This document shows, piece after piece, positions 11,270 through 21,685 of a DNA stretch of 64,000 nt. The stretch covers positions 580,912 through 644,911 of the forward strand of contig BFEA01000345.1 in assembly GCA_003427395.1 (NCBI GenBank), in the 5' to 3' direction. Position numbers and translations under genes: made by a program. The first letter of the stretch is position 1. Every line of letters starts with the position of its first letter. The notes under the pieces are model-generated. The model did not search any database and was not told the origin of the DNA. It saw only the letters and a program-made list of their open reading frames with translations. The DNA comes from Chara braunii. Lineage: Eukaryota > Streptophyta > Charophyceae > Charales > Characeae.

Positions 11270-11567
11270 GTGCCTCTTCCTCTACCCCATGTGGAGTTGG
11301 AACCTCGACCACCTTGCCAGGGACCATTGCACCTTCCTCCCACGTAGTAGCTTCCTTCGCCACCACCCCTTTGGGTGTCGGATCCTCTTCCTCCACAACA
11401 GTGGCCGCCTCTTCCTTTGCCACGGCCTCTTCCTTGTCGCCCTCCCCCGCGGGCTGCAACGGCCTCGTAGTCCCCCTCCCGAACTACCGGTCCGCTGTGT
11501 GCATCTCCTTTCAGACCATAGTCTATCTAGTCGTAGGAAAGAGTATTGACACCTCCTTCTTCGAGGG

Positions 11568-12420
11568 TCAGAAGGAGGTTGTCTTTCCAGGAATACTTCC
11601 TGAGATAGTTCGGTTCTGCCACGTCTTTCCCGCTTGCAGATCTTTCCAGTAATGGCAGTGATTGGCTTCAGCCAAGAAACCAACATGATCTAATACGATC
11701 TTGCTGAGCTTTTCATAAGTCATCCCCTCTTCCTTGGTACGCGGATATAATTGAGTGCGTTGCACCTCTAGCAAAGTTATTTAGAATTTGCGTCGGTGTG
11801 AGTCCATGTTCAACGCATTGCAGAAGTTCGTCCATGGTAGCTTTAAGTGCAAAAACACTTTTCCATTTCCTATCTGCGATATTTAGGATTAACATTTCAA
11901 TTGTCCGAGCTAAGTTTTTATCTTCAAACCGTTCCCGGACCGCTTTAAAGAAATCTTCAACGCGGGTTTGCTGAGAATACTCTACCATAGACTGACAATT
12001 AGCTTCCTTTTGCAGGGAGATTGCAAAACTAATTACATGTCCGACCATACATGAACTGGCCATCAGGACTCTGTCCCAATACGGTATGCGCTGCCCATAG
12101 ACATAGGACTCAACCGCTACAATCCAATGCAAAATACTTTCTTCCTTTTGATTGGTGTATGTCCACGACACCTTTACCTTTATCTTTCTAACTTCCCCTG
12201 CATCTTCTTGTAGCACGCCCTTCTTCTTCCTATTTCCGTCTCCATCACCTTTTCCATCTCCTCCATCTCCTCCGCCGCTGCTTACCAATTTCTCAATCAC
12301 AGCGGGTGTTAAAGTCTTGCTCACCTGCTCGTCTAATTTTATAATGTATGCTTGTACATGTTGATCGACTTCTGCAGCAGATCTTTGCAGGAAGGTATTC
12401 CAGACTCCCTCGAACTCATA
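11568..12420 (-). pseudogene. Element A gag, capsid-like region
   Basis: Directly after the TAG that closes the coiled-coil frame (12421-12423), the same reading frame continues to 11713 without interruption: EFEGVWNTFLQRSA, an Asp/Gly/Lys-rich hinge near 12290-12210, then a helical stretch (SILHWIVAVESYV, FFKAVRERFEDKNLAR) of the retrotransposon capsid type. The C-terminal part shifts to the frame 11774-11568 (YEKLSKIVLDHVGFL). I call it capsid from position and style, not from a strong motif. Confidence 0.6.
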
Positions 12421-13209
12421 CTAGTGAGCTTCAACTTTCTGCAAGGTCCTGTTCATCGCCGCCAACTCTTGTTTTGTATAGAGAACTGTTGCTGTTAAGA
12501 GGGCAAGTTGTTCTTCGGTTGCTGTTTGTTTTTCCTTCTGCACCTGTAATTCTCTTTGCAGCCTTTCACCCTCTGTATGCAGTCTTTTCCTCTCTTCGAG
12601 CTCTTGTTGTTTTGCTGCTAACATTTTAGTGTGCAGTTCTGCTCGTTTTTCTTCTAGCAAAAGTTCCCTTTCCCTTTTATCTTTAATGGATGCCAATTTT
12701 GCGACAAACGTGTCCCTTTCTTCCTCTGTCTCTTCAATGCTGTCACTGGAATAATTGTACTGGTCATACCAGTTTAAGGGACTGACCTGTATATTCAAGC
12801 CACCAGACTGACTGCTTTTGCCTTTTTCAGTTCGATGTCTGATGAGTCTGTCATCAGCAGGCTCATCTTCTTTTATACTCCTTAATTCCTTTTGCAATTT
12901 CTTTTCCATTCTCTCTTTCAGTTCCTTTTTCATCTTTTCTTTTTCCATTTGCACTTTTTTTTTCATCTCTTCCTCTTTCTCTCTCTTTATATCTTCTTTC
13001 TCTTTCTTTTTCTCGGCCTGCCGGCGTTCTACTTCAGCCTGTTCTGCAGCCGAGGGCCCTGGCTTCACATTGCCTGATCTTATCATCATACGGGAGGTAT
13101 ATATCCTCCCAAAGCCCAAAGGAAAGAAGATTCTGAAAAGGGGCCCAAACAACACTGATAGGGTCAGCAAACCGTGCATGGGATAATCGTCCATGGTGAC
13201 TGTTAGCAC
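12421..13209 (-). CDS. Element A N-terminal gag extension: 262-residue charged coiled coil
   Basis: An intact frame starting at 13209. Residues 1-45 are hydrophobic (LLTLSVLFGPLFRIFFPLGF). Residues ~55-110 are an almost uninterrupted Lys/Glu helix (QAEKKKEKEDIKREKEEE), and 165-255 form a second coiled coil (ELEERKRLHTEGERLQREL). It occupies the gag position between the leader and the capsid frame and is in phase with the capsid frame across a single TAG. It may be the N-terminal half of Gag cut by one nonsense mutation, or a separate protein expressed by readthrough. I recognise no family. Its integrity contrasts with the broken pol. Confidence 0.55.
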   Translation of the reverse strand: MLTVTMDDYPMHGLLTLSVLFGPLFRIFFPLGFGRIYTSRMMIRSGNVKPGPSAAEQAEVERRQAEKKKEKEDIKREKEEEMKKKVQMEKEKMKKELKERMEKKLQKELRSIKEDEPADDRLIRHRTEKGKSSQSGGLNIQVSPLNWYDQYNYSSDSIEETEEERDTFVAKLASIKDKRERELLLEEKRAELHTKMLAAKQQELEERKRLHTEGERLQRELQVQKEKQTATEEQLALLTATVLYTKQELAAMNRTLQKVEAH

Positions 13210-14013
13210 ATGAATGGCCTCCGCTGGCCCACCAAGTAGATACCCCAGATCCTACTCTACTTTCTCTGTGGATGGGATCTGTAATTTTTTTTGCTTTTTT
13301 GTAAATCTGGATGCCGCTGCTTCAGAACAATGAAATTTGATAATGCAGAAGATATACAACTTTTTCCTAATCAATATGCAAAGTAGGAACCTTTTTTTTC
13401 CCCCTTCCTTCTTCCTTTGTTTGCTGTCTGTTTAGTTAATTAGTTGGTATATGCCTTCAATAATCTTGTCTGGTCACTTTCGTTAGAGAAGGTAGCCATG
13501 TGATACTCCAACTCACTTCAAAAACAAATTCAGTTTACCACGATTATCTCAACTCTCAGCTTCTTACACTCTGACGTGGCAATACACAGTTCCCTGACTC
13601 AACCTTCCTTCGCTACCTATCGACAAACCAGATGGACAACATGAAGACCAGATGTTGACTTTCTAATCCTATTTGTTAGTTCAGACCAGGCCACAGGTTT
13701 CGTCCAGACAGCAGCAACGACCACCAGAATGGAGGGGAAAGAGATACATGACACACAAATTTGCAATCAATCGAGGTAAGTGGGGCAGAAGGTTCTTCTC
13801 TGCTTTGTAGCCGTTGATGAAGACTCCACGTTCGCTCCAATCGCTCCAATCGCAGGTAACTCTTCTCCTCCTTAGCCCCTTCTTCTTCGCCCCATTTCCC
13901 CCTTTATCCCAATCCAACACCTCTTCTCCTTAACTCTCGCCAACTGTACTCAAGCCAGCTTATCCTCCTCGCCGGCCTTGATCATGCCAGCGCGTCCAGT
14001 GAGAGTAACAAGT
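13210..14013 (-). other. Element A leader between primer binding site and gag
   Basis: Non-coding leader, read on the minus strand. The part 13542-14013 is repeated in inverted orientation at 23479-23950; the part 13210-13541 is not. A+T-rich with T-tracts near 13390. A 79-codon frame within it is present in both copies but carries no recognisable motif. Confidence 0.6.
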
Positions 14014-14028
14014 TCTGCTCTGATACCA
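14014..14028 (-). other. Primer binding site of element A (initiator-Met tRNA type)
   Basis: The minus strand reads TGGTATCAGAGCAGA, the usual plant-retrotransposon site complementary to the 3' end of initiator Met tRNA. It lies five bases after the LTR end (CCTTGCA at 14033), as expected for the start of minus-strand cDNA synthesis. Confidence 0.9.
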
Positions 14029-14032
14029 AATT

Positions 14033-14312
14033 TGCAAGGAACCGGATTGTTCAACACTTGCTGGAGTGCTTCAGATCACATGCATTCACACATATTTCCC
14101 AAATTGCGATGTCTCACATAAAGCCCAATAAGAGATGAATGAGAACCAGGAGCTCAACTTAATTAATCAAACCAGATTAGAGAGGGAACATCGTGAGTCC
14201 AAATGTACAGCGCCAAACAGAGTTACAAGTCTTCTCTAATCAACATGAATTCCAAACCTGGCGCTCATCAGCGCCAACTGCCAATTATCAACAACAACGC
14301 TCAACAGGTAAG
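14033..14312 (-). repeat. 5' LTR of element A, part next to the primer binding site
   Basis: Ends TTGCA before the primer binding site. Matches 6497-6730 in the 3' LTR. At 14312/14313 the match breaks at GGTAAG and sequence of a D-type LTR begins; the missing part resumes at 27257 with TAAGTGTCACC. Confidence 0.8.
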
Positions 14313-14452
14313 TGTGGCATACTGCGTAGCCACACGGACCTGCAGGGCTTAGCCTGAAAGACAGAAAACGAGGGCCTGCAGGCCCTATGTCGTTTCAGCC
14401 TAAAACAAGGCTTTTCAGCCCTGAAGCATTTCAGCCTGCAACGGAGGGCCAC
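14313..14452 (+). repeat. D-family solo LTR, left part
   Basis: Starts TGTGGCATACTGCGTAGCC, the same start as the 3' LTR of element D at 37773. It runs to GGAGGGCCAC, where element C is inserted. The first 22 bases form an imperfect palindrome. GTAAG/TAAG flanks the solo LTR here and at 27257. Confidence 0.75.
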
Positions 14453-15926
14453 TGTTACATGCTCAGATGAGCGATGTACATCATAACCGAGGATCCGCAA
14501 TGTGATAAAAAGGACAGAATGGACAATGCAGTGCAAGTAGAATCTGAACAAGCAATTGCATTCTCATACATACAAAATGGTGCTGAATAGCGCAGTGGAA
14601 GATTTAGATACAAGTCCTGACCTGACTGGGACTGACCTCGTTCACGTAGCAAAAGATAGCGAAGGAGAATGCTAGAATGCTGATGACTAGCCCAATCAAT
14701 GTTTGAATGCAGANTGCAAGTAGAATCTGAACAAGCAATTGCATTCTCATACATACAAAATGGTGCTGAATAGCGCAGTGGAAGATTTAGATACAAGTCC
14801 TGACCTGACTGGGACTGACCTCGTTCACGTAGCAAAAGATAGCGAAGGAGAATGCTAGAATGCTGATGACTAGCCCAATCAATGTTTGAATGCAGACCAA
14901 ACATACATCGTATCCATCACCAAGTGTGAAGGAGCCTGGCGCTGTACACAGGAAGAAAGCGCCAGGTCCAAACATACACAGTCGAAGAGGAGGGAATCAG
15001 ACGAAAGGAGGGAGAGAGATGGGAATGTCGTCAACACCAAGTCTTTGTCACAAGTCCCAAATAATCCCTTTGTAATGTCTGAAGTCCAAAAGTCGAGTCT
15101 GGATCTGATGTCACCAAGCTCTGTCTCTCTTCTCTCATAGTTTGCAGATGCAGGGAAGTCGCATGATGAGAGGGGGAGAAGAAGGTGGACTGAGAAGAGG
15201 AAGAAGAAGAACTCTCTCTCTCTCTCTCTGTTACGAGCCAGATACTAACTTGTGATGTCGGCGCTGTGTTGCAGGTACCTCGAAGACGAAGCTGGAGCAA
15301 TGGCGCTGCAGGCGAGTACCCAAGGCCTCCGCCCAATCTCTCTCTCTCTAGTGCTATCCTAGCTATGGCGCCCAACGCTGGAGACTACAACTACCTACTG
15401 TGCCCAGCGCTGAAGACTAAAGGCTAACGCTACTACTACTCCCTGCAGCGCTCCCTCCAAAGTGCTGCTCCCGTATCCTGAAGACTACAACTGCCTCCTG
15501 CCTACTTGTGAAGTGCATGGGAAGTCCCTATGTACTTCCTCGGCCTGCCTCCTGACTGCCTGAACGGCGAGCCAGGCTGAGGAGGCTGCTCTTGCCAATG
15601 CGGAAGTGTGCCAGGGGGTGGCGCTGCAGCAGCTGCTGAGGCTGGCGTGGGGAACAAGCTAAGAATAGCCTGTTCCCGAAACCCTGGTTCGGTGCCTGAG
15701 TTTCACGGCCGGTCGTTCTGATGAACGATCGAAAATGACCCTTCGTTTCAGGCTAAAAAGGCTGTTGCCATTTTTAGTCTGAAACGACACATTGACTGCA
15801 GGCCCCTGTTTTTAGGCTTTCGGGCTGAACAGTTATGGGGCCTGTAGGCCCTGGTTTTCAGGCTTTTAGCCTTGAGGGACGCAGGGCCTGGAAAATGGCC
15901 CTCGTGTGCAGGCGCAACATGTAACA
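14453..15926 (-). repeat. 3' LTR of element C (left arm copy)
   Basis: 1474 bp including a 182-bp false duplication and an N; without them about 1291 bp, close to the 1295 bp of the copy at 21686. Ends are TGTTACATG/CATGTAACA. It contains GCGCTG-rich stretches, a short (CT)n tract and hairpins built from GGCCTG...CAGGCC. Confidence 0.85.
14532..14896. repeat. 182-bp duplication abutting an N, probable assembly artefact
   Basis: Positions 14532-14713 are repeated base for base at 14715-14896 with a single N at 14714 between them. The other copies of this LTR (21686 and 24866) have the segment once. Gap closure over overlapping contig ends is the simplest explanation. Confidence 0.85.
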
Positions 15927-15939
15927 CCCCCCCCTCCTT
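15927..15939 (-). other. Polypurine tract of element C (left arm)
   Basis: The minus strand reads AAGGAGGGGGGGG directly before the LTR start TGTTACATG. This is the expected primer for plus-strand cDNA synthesis. Confidence 0.85.
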
Positions 15940-16742
15940 ATGAAGTCAAGTCGGGGTGAGGGCGGAGCCAACGATCTGAAGGTGGAACCAGGACGCGGGC
16001 GTGGTGTGGAGCCGAAGAGTCCGGCTTGCCTTGCATCTTACGTTCATAGCGTGCGAGAACATCTGGCGCTGTTGCTTGAAGTTCCGCACGGGGCAACCAA
16101 CGGTGAGCTCGGTGTGTGCAGTATGCAAAATGCACCAAATACTCGGTTGGCCTGTTGCCGTAGCGTCGCTGGGAGATGATGTCGCCGACCTCCTGAAAAC
16201 CGTCCATAGAAGGTGGGTCTTGCGAACGTCTTCCGGGAAAATCGTCATGTTCCATTGGCGTGTATAGAGCCAACTTGGAGCAATGAAAGACTGGGTAGAC
16301 GGGCAAGTGGTCGGGCACCTGAATCGTGAAGGAAGGTCCATCGGGTGCGTCCCCAGCGGGCGCTACGATTGGCCAAGGCCCCATCCATTTCGGGAGGAGC
16401 TTGTGAGAGATGTCTTGTTCAAGGTCGAATTCCGCTTCGGAAACCCACACGAGGTCGCCGGCGCGGAATGGGCAAGGAAGACGCTGGCGATTGGCCTGCT
16501 GGCTCATGCGCTGCTGCGTCTTGGCCATCTGGTCGCGTGCCTTGACAAGAAGCTCCTGCATCCGACGTAAGAAAAGAAGATGGTCGTCGCTTTCGGCCGT
16601 TCGTGGAGTAATAGTGTCCAATGGTGAAGTGACCGGCGAGCCGTGCTCGAACTCAAAGGGCAACATCCCGATAGTCGGGTGGATAGAGGAGTTGTAGGCC
16701 AACTCGACATCCGACAGCCGCTCAACCCACTCCTTCTGGTCG
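15938..16742 (-). pseudogene. Element C integrase C-terminal part and chromodomain (left arm)
   Basis: A 254-codon minus-strand frame from 16702: AYNSSIHPTIGMLPFEF, FRAGDLVWVS, PKWMGPWPIV, PVFHCSKLALY, then a chromodomain (EYLVHFAYCTHRAHRWLPR). It is the same protein segment as the end of 20238-21674, with a cluster of differences around the GPY/F module. Homology with the right arm stops at 16742, in the codons for DWVERLPD, so the integrase core is missing from this copy. Confidence 0.85.
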
Positions 16743-17711
16743 TCGGCTCCCTCCAGGATGGCGCACAGTTACAGCAGACCGAGACGCAACAGTTGCAGCA
16801 GCGGATCTGTACCACCGCCAATACCTCGAGTTTGGAGCCGTGAGAGACAGCTCCAAAGTTTGACGGGGAGGAGATCTTCTGCGACTCAATCAAGACAGAT
16901 CCAATTCCATGGTTCCACAAGTTTGAGCTCACGCTTCAGCTCCACAACGTCAAAGAATGCAAGCACCATGCATACTTGTACTCTCGCTCAGGGGGCGCGT
17001 GTCAGGCTTGGTTGGATAATCTCTTGTCCGAGTACGGAGTGGTAGCTGCCGACTTGCACACCAAGATCAGTTGGGATGATCTGAAGGCAGCGTGGCACAA
17101 GCGGTTCCAGGTTGAGCCGCCGAAGATCAAAGCTATGGACAAGCTCATGGTCTTCGAACAAGGCACGCTGCCAAGTACCGACTGGATCGCCGAGTACCAA
17201 CGCTTGACGTCAGTCCCAGACATCCAGATGGGCTTCAAAGCCATCCGCCACTACTTCATCTCAAGGTCATGTCCATCATTAAACAATGCCCTGAGTCATG
17301 TTTGTCGAGGACACCTTGACAACGACGGCGGAACTTTTTGACAAGGCCGCGCAGATCATCATTACGAACAAGGAGGCGAAGAATCTGCGTTCATCTGCGG
17401 CAGGCCCAAGCAGCGACCAGCATCGGCCAAGAGTGGCCGTGGTCGCGGCGGCAACGCCGTTTGACCAAACCAGCGAGGCTGTGCCTGCCAGTGAAGGGGA
17501 TAAACTCGCAGCCGCCCGGGAAGGTGGCCGCCCCGACAGAGGCCGCCCGGCAAGACGAAGACACACCGAATCTAGCCCCGGACCCGGCGCAGCAGCTCGA
17601 GCCCATTGGTCCCAATATGGCATCTCCGAGCAAGCCTTCAAGGCGCGCACGAGATCCACTATTGCCTATGGTGCAACAATGATCTTCATCAGACACCGGT
17701 CTGCCCATTGA
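16743..17711 (+). pseudogene. Element C gag (inverted segment)
   Basis: Begins at the arm boundary with a Gln-rich helix (AQLQQTETQQLQQRI), then TGA near 16850, then the capsid region KFDGEEIFCDSIKTDPI (from 16856), GGACQAWLDNLLSEYG, and KISWDDLKAAWHKRFQ to about 17290. This resembles the gag of element D (KISWEDLTREWKKRF). A shift leads to 17298-17711, Ala/Pro/Arg-rich without a CCHC knuckle. The true start codon is not here but on the minus strand at 23994. Confidence 0.75.
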
Positions 17712-18032
17712 AAGGCAAGGGCAAACAGGGAAACTGAGCACCGCCGAGAGTGACTCGACAACACTGTCGACATCTTCGGAACCGGTTTCTTCGCGAGTAA
17801 CCGGCCTTCATTCCGAGGCGCACGCGGAAGTCGATAGTCCTTTTCTACTTTCTTTTGACTATGTTGCCTGGCTCGTTCCTGCGCTGGGTACTCAAGCTCA
17901 AGGACAAGAAGTGTGTGCGGTTTCTTCTTCGTCCGGCAGTGGCGACATATCGTCTTCAAGTGGTGCTTCACGGGAATCGACGAGCGAGTTCAACATAGAG
18001 GTATTGGACCCGCTCACTTCTGAGGACTTTGC
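17712..18032 (+). other. Element C gag-protease spacer
   Basis: Interrupted low-complexity frames rich in Ser/Gly (SSSGSGDISSSSGASRE near 17925-17975). No domain is recognised. In element D the corresponding place holds an AT-rich insertion. Confidence 0.5.
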
Positions 18033-18900
18033 ATGGCTTCCTCTCCCGACCACGGGCTGCTTGCCGGGACCGCAATGCGCAACACTATGCGCTCATCTCC
18101 ACACTTGTCCTTCTATGCACCACCAACTTCGCCGACGGGAGACGAAGTCGCGGTGGGGGACATCTTTGCGTATACCACCAAGGTGGCCCGCGAGTTTCGA
18201 ACGCAGCGGTACGATGACAATAACGCACCGCTCATGTATGTCCGCATTCAAGTTGGGCAAGCGTCCTGCAGCGCTTTGGGGGATAGCGGCGCGTCTTGCA
18301 ATTTCATGAGCCAATCCTTTATGCAAAGGGTTGGCCTTGGCGCACAAGTTCGGAGGAAGGCAAACCCGACGGCGATCAAGTTGGCGGATGGGAAAACGCA
18401 GCAACTTCTCGACCGTTACATCGAGGTCGTACCGGTCTACTTCGCACCTCATGCATGTTAACCGGTGTCATTCGATATTCTCGACACGGACTTCGACATC
18501 ATTCTGGGAATGCCTTGGCTTGCAAGTGTGGATCACACGGTCAACTTCCACCGGCGGACTCTTAGCGTTCGCGACACCTTCGACGTGGAAATGGCGTGTA
18601 CTATTCCTCTACCGCACCCTTCGATTCGGTGCCAAGTGGTGACGACGAAATCATTCAGGGCGACTTGCGCTTACGAGCAGCCGGATGAGATCGGCCTATG
18701 TTTCCTACGGAGCCTCGCGGTAGCCGACGCTTTACCCACGAACTTATCTTCGGACCCCCGGGTGGTGCGGTTACTAGACGAGTTCGCCGACATCTTCGAG
18801 TCACCTACTGGTGTGGTGCCGGGTCGACCGATCTCTCACGAGTTCATTCTTGAGGCCGGTGCCGTGCTGCCGAAAGGTTGCATCTATCGCATGAGCGAGG
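18033..18900 (+). pseudogene. Element C aspartic protease and linker
   Basis: Frame 18033-18461 carries APLMYVRIQVGQASCSAL and the catalytic GDSGASCNF (near 18280), then stops at TAA 18459. The same protein continues from 18465 with SFDILDTDFDIILGMPWL, the C-terminal half of the protease, and a linker to DEFADIFESPTGVVPGR. One stop and a short frame gap interrupt it; the D-S-G-A catalytic loop is intact. Confidence 0.8.
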
Positions 18901-19640
18901 GGGAGCTTGAGGTCCTCTGTGCACAACTCGACGATTTGTTGGCTAAGGGCTGGATCCGCCCTAACAGCTCCCCATATGGAGCACCGGTTCTCTTCGTCCG
19001 AAAGAAGAACAAGGATCTACGATTGTGTATCGACTAAGCACAACGCGCAAACCGTCAAGAATCCTCGCATCGACGATGTTCTTGAGCGATTGGGCGGCGC
19101 AAAGTGTTTTTCTAAGTTGGATTTGAAATCAGGATATCATCAAATCTCGATCCGGCTGAACGATCGCTACAAGTCCGCGTTCAAGACGCGGTACGGGCAT
19201 TTTGAGTGGGTGGTCATGCCTTTTGGCCTCACCAACGCCCCGCGACCTTTCAAACGGCAATGACCAATGAGTTCCGTGCAGTGTTGGACCGGTTCGTGCT
19301 GGTCTACTTAGACGATATTCTCGTCTATAGCCGGTGACTGAAGGATCATCTTGGACATCTTCAACGAGTGTTGGAGACGCTCCGCCTCGCGAAGTACAAA
19401 GCCAACCGCGACAAGTGCGAATTTGTTCGACAAGAGCTAGAATACTTGGGCCATTTTGTCACACCGGAGGGCATCAGTCGGCTATTGGACAAGATTCGAG
19501 CCATCCAAGAGTGGCCGGAGCCTCGGAACGTCATGGATGTCCGCTCGTTCCTTGCTCTTGCCGGCGACTATCAGCGTTTCATCAAAGGCTACTCGAAGAT
19601 CGCGGCCCACTTGACCAAGTTTCAATGCGAGGATCGGCCG
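18901..19640 (+). pseudogene. Element C reverse transcriptase
   Basis: [20 protein letters not shown] and LRLCID end at a TAA (19035) where a short deletion removes the YRKL part. The frame resumes at about 19040 with [27 protein letters not shown] and MPFGLTNAP, shifts near 19255, and then shows VLVYLDDILVYSR (catalytic YLDD near 19305) before TGA 19335. The thumb (LEYLGHFVTPEGI, RSFLALAGDYQRF) is in 19368-19640. The catalytic Asp pair survives although the frame is cut at least three times. Confidence 0.85.
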
Positions 19641-20205
19641 TTTGACTTCGAAGAGGAGGCGCGAGAATCATTTTTGGCTCTCAAAGTTGCGCTATTATCT
19701 GCGGAGGTCTTGCGGATATATGACCCGCTCTTGCCTACACGCGTCACTACGGATGCGTCAGGCTATGGCATTGGTGCAGTCCTTGAGCAACATGATGGTG
19801 TGGAATGGACCCCGGTCGAGTATTTCAACAAGAAAGTGCCCGTCGTGCATTCCATTGACGATGCTCGCAAGAAGGAGCTCCTCGCCTTCATCCACGCGGC
19901 GGCACTTCCTCCTTGGTCGAAGCCAATTTCGATGGGTAACGGACAACAATCCGCTGGTCTTCTATAAGACCCAAGACACCGTCTACAGCACCATCGCTCG
20001 ATGGATGGCTTTCATCGACCAGTTCGACTTCTTTCCCGATCACATTCTCGGGAAGTCTAACCGTTTTGCGGATGCTCTTTCACGACGTCCGGATCATTGT
20101 ACCACGGTCTACGCAACCTTCGAGATCGACGATGACCTGCGGAACAGCCTCAACCTGACCCCGAGTTTCGCGACAAGTACGCGAATTGCTCCTCTCCTAA
20201 TCTGA
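19641..20205 (+). pseudogene. Element C RNase H
   Basis: TRVTTDASGYGIGAVLEQ (first catalytic Asp, near 19750) and VEYFNKKVPVVHSIDDARKKE lie in the frame ending 19967. After a frame change near 19900 the rest reads FRWVTDNNPLVFY and HILGKSNRFADALSRR up to about 20095. This is the Ty3-type RNase H layout. One frameshift separates the halves. Confidence 0.8.
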
Positions 20206-20237
20206 CACCTTCTCACTATCGGATCCAAGAGGGGTAC

Positions 20238-21674
20238 TTGCTTGTCCACACGCGGGGGAAGGACCTTCTTTGCATACCGAGTGATCCTCACTTGCGTACA
20301 CGGCTTCTTGGTGAGTTCCACGATGCCCCCGCCACCGGACACTTTGGAGTCAATCGCACGATTGGCCGACTTCGCCAACGATTTTGGTGGTCCGTCCTTC
20401 TCAGCGACGTCACGCGCTATTGCGAGTCATGCGAGGTTTGCCGACGCTGCAAATCTTGCAACCATCGTCCGTACTGCGAGTTACGACCATTGCCGGTCCC
20501 ATTGAGGCGAAGGGAAGCGATTGATATGGACATTACCGGCCCGTTCCCCAAGCACAAGACCGAAGTGGATAGGATTCTCACGGTGGTCGACCGACTCGCC
20601 AAGTTTGCCATGTTTTTGCCTTGTCGCTATCATGCCAAGGAATCGGAGTTGGCCGAGGTTCTTTACGCTGGTTGGATTCGAACCAAGGGTTACCCCAAGG
20701 AGATCGTCTGCCACCGCGACACCCGGTTCATGTCCGATTTTTGGTTGGCGCTCATCAAGCGACGGGTCTCATCTCTCAAGCCCAGTTCAGCTCGCCACCC
20801 TCAAACCGATGGCCAGACGGAGAGGGCGAATCAGACCGCACAGGTACTCCTTCGCACTCTCATCTGCCCCGACCAGAAGGACTGGGTTGAGCGGCTACCG
20901 GATGTCGAGTTGGCCTACAACTCCTCTATCCACCCGACTATCGGGATGTTGCCCTTTGAGTTCGAGCACGGCTCGCCGGTCACTTCACCATTGGACACTA
21001 TTACTCCACGAACGGCCGAGAGCGACGACCATCTTCTTTTCTTGCGTCGGATGCAAGAGCTTCTTGTCAAGGCACGCGACCAGATGGCCAAGACGCAGCA
21101 GCGCATGAGCCAGCAGGCCAATCGCCAGCGTCTTCCTTGCCCATTCCGCGCCGGCGACCTCGTGTGGGTTTCCGCAGCGGAATTCAGCCTTGAACAAGGC
21201 ATCTCTCGCAAGCTCGTCCCGAAATGGATGGGGCCTTGGCCTATCGTAGCGCCCGCTGGGGACGCACCCGATGGACCTTCCTTCACGATTCAGGTGCCCG
21301 ACCACTTGCCCGTCTACCCAGTCTTTCATTGCTCCAAGTTGGCTCTATACACGCCANNGGAACATGACGATTTTNCCGGNAGACGTTCGCAAGACCCACC
21401 TTCTATGGACGGTTTTCAGGAGGTCGGCGACATCATCTCCCAGCGACGCTACGGCAACAGGCCAACCGAGTATTTGGTGCATTTTGCATACTGCACACAC
21501 CGAGCTGACCGTTGGTTGCCCCGTGCGGAACTTCAAGCAACAGCGCCAGATGTTCTCGCACGCTATGAACGTAAGATGCAAGGCAAGCCGGACTCTTCGG
21601 CTCCACACCACGCCCGTGTCCAGGTTCCACCTTCAGATCGTTGGCTCCGCCCTCGCCCCGGCTTGACTTCATAA
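20238..21674 (+). CDS. Element C integrase with chromodomain, intact 478-codon frame
   Basis: The best-preserved coding frame in the window. Zinc-binding domain residues ~28-75: FHDAPATGHFGVNRT and CESCEVCRRC. Core: MDITGP (first Asp), CHRDTRFMS (second Asp), QTDGQTERANQ (Glu). C-terminus: GDLVWVS, PKWMGPWPIV, then a chromodomain (EYLVHFAYCTHRADRWLPR) at about residues 410-460. The enzyme inserts the element cDNA; the chromodomain is expected to steer it to chromatin. The stop is a few bases from the polypurine tract. Four N positions at 21357-21380 make a few residues unknown. Upstream pol is broken, so it is unlikely to be expressed as part of a polyprotein. Confidence 0.85.
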   Translation: MLVHTRGKDLLCIPSDPHLRTRLLGEFHDAPATGHFGVNRTIGRLRQRFWWSVLLSDVTRYCESCEVCRRCKSCNHRPYCELRPLPVPLRRREAIDMDITGPFPKHKTEVDRILTVVDRLAKFAMFLPCRYHAKESELAEVLYAGWIRTKGYPKEIVCHRDTRFMSDFWLALIKRRVSSLKPSSARHPQTDGQTERANQTAQVLLRTLICPDQKDWVERLPDVELAYNSSIHPTIGMLPFEFEHGSPVTSPLDTITPRTAESDDHLLFLRRMQELLVKARDQMAKTQQRMSQQANRQRLPCPFRAGDLVWVSAAEFSLEQGISRKLVPKWMGPWPIVAPAGDAPDGPSFTIQVPDHLPVYPVFHCSKLALYTPXEHDDFXXRRSQDPPSMDGFQEVGDIISQRRYGNRPTEYLVHFAYCTHRADRWLPRAELQATAPDVLARYERKMQGKPDSSAPHHARVQVPPSDRWLRPRPGLTS

Positions 21675-21685
21675 GGAGGGGGGGG
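21673..21685 (+). other. Polypurine tract of element C (right arm)
   Basis: AAGGAGGGGGGGG immediately before the LTR start TGTTACATG at 21686, overlapping the integrase stop codon. Confidence 0.9.

Larger units (their letters stand above)
13542..16742. repeat. Left arm of a large inverted repeat
   Basis: Contains, in order, A leader, A primer binding site and LTR end, D LTR start, C LTR, polypurine tract and C integrase end. The reverse complement of 20870-23950 carries the same order. The arms differ by scattered substitutions, so they are not one sequence read twice. Confidence 0.85.
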
